From: an uncultured Oscillospiraceae bacterium
Lineage (GTDB): Bacteria > Bacillota > Clostridia > Oscillospirales > Oscillospiraceae
Direction: 5' to 3'
Assembly (NCBI GenBank): GCA_910585265.1
Contig: CAJUCA010000073.1
Location: 5,761-11,002 of the forward strand
Length of the DNA: 5,242 nt
This document shows, in pieces, positions 4,749-5,242 of the stretch (its first letter is position 1; each line of letters opens with the position of its first letter). A program made the translations under genes and the position numbers. A model generated the notes under the pieces. That model was not told the DNA's origin, did no database searches, and saw nothing but the letters and a program-made list of their open reading frames with translations.

Positions 4749-5242
4749 TTACATTCCCTCCATTTTTATATCAGTTTGCGGCCCGTTCCTCTGCGGGGGC
4801 CCGCCCTCACGCGCCTTTTGAATGTCCGGACAGTCGGAGAACCAAATTGTGTGATGAGACTTCAGATGGAACTCGACAGCGCACGGTTCCAAATACTTCT
4901 CACACAGGCGGGGAAGATACTCCTCAACCTCATCCCATTCGTAGGGGTAGTCGACGCCTTCTCCATAGGTAATACCTTTTTTTAACTCCGCTACCAGTGC
5001 TTTGTATGCGTCCGGGTCCGTGTTTTCATAGGCGTCCTTGCCGGTCAAATGCTTCATCGTTTCGTTTCCAGTGTAGAGTAATTCCTCAAACTGGCAGCCT
5101 CCATAGGCTTCCACATCTGCCAGAGAGTCCGGATCAGCCAACGCCGCCATGTAGACCTCCTCGCCCTGGGCGATGAGCCATGCCCGGAAGTCGATGAAGC
5201 CGTCGTCTGAGCAGCCGTTTTCACACATCAGCGAGGCGGCGG
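4749..5242 (-). CDS. DUF4240-family protein, 5' end cut by window edge
   Basis: The reading frame is open to the right edge: four more codons (Ala-Ala-Ser-Leu) precede the first visible Met at 5228, so that Met is probably internal. The segment GCSDDGFIDFRAWLIAQG (about residues 5-22 from that Met), followed by a Tyr-x-x-Ala-Leu-x-Asp-Pro-Asp-Ser-Leu stretch, is the conserved C-terminal half of DUF4240, a domain of unknown function common in Firmicutes and actinobacteria. The missing upstream part should carry the N-terminal helices. Beyond the domain there is a ~100-residue acidic tail with an aromatic patch (DYPYEWDEVEEYLPRLCEKY) and a C-terminus ending IKMEGM. No signal peptide or membrane segment is visible. 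The TAA stop touches the next ATG with no gap, and the GGAGGG inside its last codons serves the next gene, so the two are translationally coupled. Family assignment is confident; function is unknown. Confidence 0.82.
   Translation of the reverse strand, partial: AASLMCENGCSDDGFIDFRAWLIAQGEEVYMAALADPDSLADVEAYGGCQFEELLYTGNETMKHLTGKDAYENTDPDAYKALVAELKKGITYGEGVDYPYEWDEVEEYLPRLCEKYLEPCAVEFHLKSHHTIWFSDCPDIQKAREGGPPQRNGPQTDIKMEGM
4756..4761 (-). promoter_or_regulatory. ribosome binding site of the DUF4314 gene, inside the preceding CDS
   Basis: GGAGGG lies 7 nt before the ATG at 4748. It forms part of the Glu-Gly codons just before the end of the DUF4240 gene, so ribosomes finishing that gene pass directly over it. 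Confidence 0.8.

Noticed and set aside
4768..4806. GC-rich imperfect stem around GGCCC...GGGCC near the 3' end of the DUF4240 gene
   Set aside because: The pairing is short and interrupted in a very GC-rich stretch, so it is expected by chance and is not followed by a T-run.
3417..4985. Long plus-strand open frame of 522 codons
   Set aside because: It lies opposite clearly coding minus-strand genes with recognisable DUF4314, repeat and DUF4240 sequences, and its translation shows no known motif. GC-rich codon use leaves antisense frames open.
1..5242. CRISPR array, tRNA, rRNA or riboswitch
   Set aside because: There is no regularly spaced short repeat series, no cloverleaf or rRNA-like stretch, and almost no non-coding space; the only gap is about 45-65 bp.

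Overview
The window is a tightly packed accessory block in which every supported gene is on the minus strand, so transcription runs from high to low coordinates. Moderately GC-rich codons, strong AGGAGG-type ribosome binding sites (including in front of two TTG starts), and DUF4240, DUF4314 and ArdA-like modules next to each other all suggest a gut Clostridia (Oscillospiraceae/Lachnospiraceae-like) genome. More specifically they suggest the cargo or leading region of an integrative conjugative element. The host and element type are inferred; no integrase, relaxase or mating-pair gene lies inside the window.

In transcription order: (1) a DUF4240-type protein cut by the right window edge (4749-5242); (2) a 432-aa protein with an N-terminal DUF4314 fold, a middle domain I cannot name, and a tandem pair of ~78-aa CFSVLP...GWDxPAADP repeats (3450-4748); (3) a very acidic 406-aa ArdA-like protein with two modules, best read from a TTG start (2237-3457); (4) a very acidic ~473-aa protein with three related modules (816-2237); (5) a ~208-aa protein of unknown family whose 3' end looks frameshifted (175-801); (6) the first 36 codons of an unrecognised gene running off the left edge (1-108), preceded by a short gap with a ribosome binding site, an 11-codon ORF and a perfect hairpin.

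Genes 1-4 form one translationally coupled unit: stop and start codons abut or overlap, and the ribosome binding site of genes 2, 3 and 4 is embedded in the last codons of the gene before. No promoter or terminator is visible inside the run. The two acidic proteins fit the DNA-mimic style of ArdA antirestriction proteins, which protect incoming conjugative DNA from type I restriction. A plausible reading is therefore a host-defence-evasion operon of a mobile element, but the function of genes 1, 2, 5 and 6 is not known from the sequence.

The least ordinary structures are a 27-bp perfect direct repeat that brackets gene 5 and encodes the same C-terminal tail (PEQGMTMQ) on both sides; that gene's apparent loss of the tail by frameshift; similar Gly-Met-rich C-termini on successive proteins; an 11-bp perfect inverted repeat inside the third gene; and five diverged copies of one module spread over two adjacent genes.
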